Below are positions 62,800 to 64,000 of a stretch of 64,000 bases of DNA, piece by piece. Position 1 is the stretch's first letter. Each line of letters begins with the position of its first letter. The stretch spans positions 558,001-622,000 of the forward strand of contig JAALGY010000061.1 in the NCBI GenBank assembly GCA_032358165.1, written 5' to 3'. Under the pieces are notes generated by a model that had not been told where the DNA came from, ran no database searches, and saw only the letters and a list, made by a program, of their open reading frames with translations. This stretch comes from Diplosphaera chodatii. Its lineage: Eukaryota > Chlorophyta > Trebouxiophyceae > Prasiolales > Stichococcaceae. Position numbers and translations under genes: made by a program.

Positions 62800-63846
62800 C
62801 TGCACCCCAGCGCACATCCCAGCCAGCCGCCTGAGTGCACAGAACGCACACATTACATGTACTGAACCTGCCTTGGGGCCTGTCGGTTCAGTCTTGTTGT
62901 TGGACATCATGTACGCTTTACATCATCAATCCATGTGCCCTGTGTGCGCTGTCCCATGTGCCCTGTGTGCGCTGCACATCGTGATTGAGGATGTTGCAGC
63001 TGCTGACCGCGGGCTACATCATACTAAAGGGACATTCGTCCGACTTCACCTGCTGCCGCCGTTGCCTGCCGCTGCAGCGCCGCTGCCACCCGGTAGCCAC
63101 AGGAGAAACCAGGTGCAATCCGCAGGGTCATGCAGAAAGCAGATCTGCTCGAAAGCCTGATCTAAAGAGTCTGAAGGGTCGCTGTCGCCCGGGAAACACC
63201 GACCATGTAGCTGACGGATCTGCAGATGTTTCCCCAGAAGCGTGAGAGCATGTCCTTTGCGCAGAGGCGGTCATGCAGCAAGTGCACAGGTTAACGGCAG
63301 CATGCCTGCTGCTTCAGATGGACGTCCAGATCGGCTGCGGCCACAGTCTCAACGGTGTGCAGCGGTTCTACACCGTTGCCACTGTTCATCAATGATGTCG
63401 GATGCGCCAGAAGCTATCAGTGTGCACCGCAACGATCAGTCAATGTTCCACCGGGCACGACGCTCTCTCTGGCATATGTGTCAATAGCACTGTCAACAGT
63501 TGCTTGTCAAGATGCACTCCCATTTGCAGTCAAGGAAGCAAGTGGTGCTGCGCTGACAGCAAATAGTGGAGATCAATGGAGATCCTTCCCAGATCCCGAG
63601 ACCCTGCTGCAAACTGCCCGACTGCTCCCAATCGACAAATGGTGCAGCTCGACGATGATCCTGCATCAGTCTGTAAACGCAGTTGCATTGCTGCATTGCG
63701 TGCGGGCAACTTTGATTGCTGTTGATGTGGGAGTGGGCATTGTAGCAACTGCGCCGCATGCTCATTTGCAAATGCTTGCATGTTGAACGACAAGACAGCA
63801 GTGAGCTGCTACGTCATGCGGAACGCAAGTGACTAGGCGGTCAGAT
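62800..63846. other. Unresolved 5' part of the GNAT-like gene and promoter of the next gene
   Basis: I could not place the first GNAT-like exon here. A direct repeat occurs at 62931-62973. No RNA gene is seen. Confidence 0.35.
62931..62973. repeat. 20-bp direct repeat, two copies, 3-bp spacer
   Basis: CCATGTGCCCTGTGTGCGCT at 62931-62950 is repeated exactly at 62954-62973. It is non-coding as far as I can tell. Confidence 0.8.
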
Positions 63847-64000
63847 ATGGACAATGATGCCATCAGCCCGGACCTTGAGCCACAGCAGCGGGCAGGGTTT
63901 CTGCTGCTGGCTGTGGTCCCAGCGGATGGACTGCACAGCGATGACATGCGAACCGGCTCCCTGTACCGCCTCGTGCTAGTAGATAAGCGCAAGCGCGCCG
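63847..64000 (+). CDS. Start of a plus-strand gene, cut by the right edge, unrecognised
   Basis: An ATG opens a frame that stays open to the window end (51 codons): MDNDAISPDLEPQQRAGFL, then LLAVVPADGLHSD, MRTGSLYRLVL and VDKRKRA. The acidic start, codon use and lack of stops look coding, but it is too short to assign. It is divergent from the GNAT-like gene. An intron may follow beyond the edge. Confidence 0.4.
   Translation, partial: MDNDAISPDLEPQQRAGFLLLAVVPADGLHSDDMRTGSLYRLVLVDKRKRA

Overview
The window is nuclear DNA from a eukaryote, almost certainly a GC-rich green alga (Chlorophyta). Genes occur on both strands, most are cut into many short exons, and nearly every exon that can be placed ends at a GT donor (often GTGCGC or GTGAGC) and starts after TGCAG. 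The gene families also fit: a plant-type tandem CCCH zinc-finger protein, a Rieske oxygenase of the pheophorbide-oxygenase group with a plastid transit peptide, a type I metacaspase, and a plant-like complex-glycan enzyme. I cannot name the species. Exon models were built by hand from conserved protein segments, splice signals and matching codon phase. Where the phase closes I give exact coordinates; where it does not, I say so.

Layout, left to right. A metacaspase first exon on the minus strand runs off the left edge. Next are a small membrane/coiled-coil gene (770-1603, minus), GlcNAc-transferase I (2295-6511, plus), an IFRD-family gene (6966-10485, minus), U2AF large subunit (11396-14950, plus), and then a minus-strand run: an ERAL1-type GTPase (15161-17921), a THOC7-like gene (18420-19669), an SLC9B/NHA antiporter (19796-23076 and upstream), an unrecognised multi-pass membrane protein (24409-27204), an unrecognised secretory-type protein (27598-28732), a compact XRN-type 5'-3' exonuclease (28955-33246), a tandem CCCH protein (34764-38903) and a small plastid-type membrane protein (39251-40360). 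The plus strand then carries the very large ATG2 gene (41362-54159). After it come a UCHL3-type deubiquitinase (54583-56307, minus), an unrecognised mitochondrial-type membrane protein (56889-59095, minus), an intronless Rieske oxygenase (59865-61652, plus), a GNAT acetyltransferase with a C-terminal membrane segment (62096-62799, minus) and the start of a plus-strand gene at 63847.

How the genes relate: I see no operon-like system. The recurring themes are RNA processing (U2AF2, THOC7-like, XRN-like, CCCH protein), protein and organelle turnover (ATG2, UCHL3, metacaspase) and organelle function (ERAL1-type GTPase, SLC9B-type exchanger, plastid proteins). Several neighbours are divergent and share short upstream regions (1604-2294, 10486-11395, 40361-41361, 59096-59864). 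The parts most worth following up are the three genes I could not assign, the compact XRN protein, the GNAT-plus-membrane-anchor protein, GlcNAc-transferase I in an alga, and a non-canonical intron flanked by direct repeats inside that gene.
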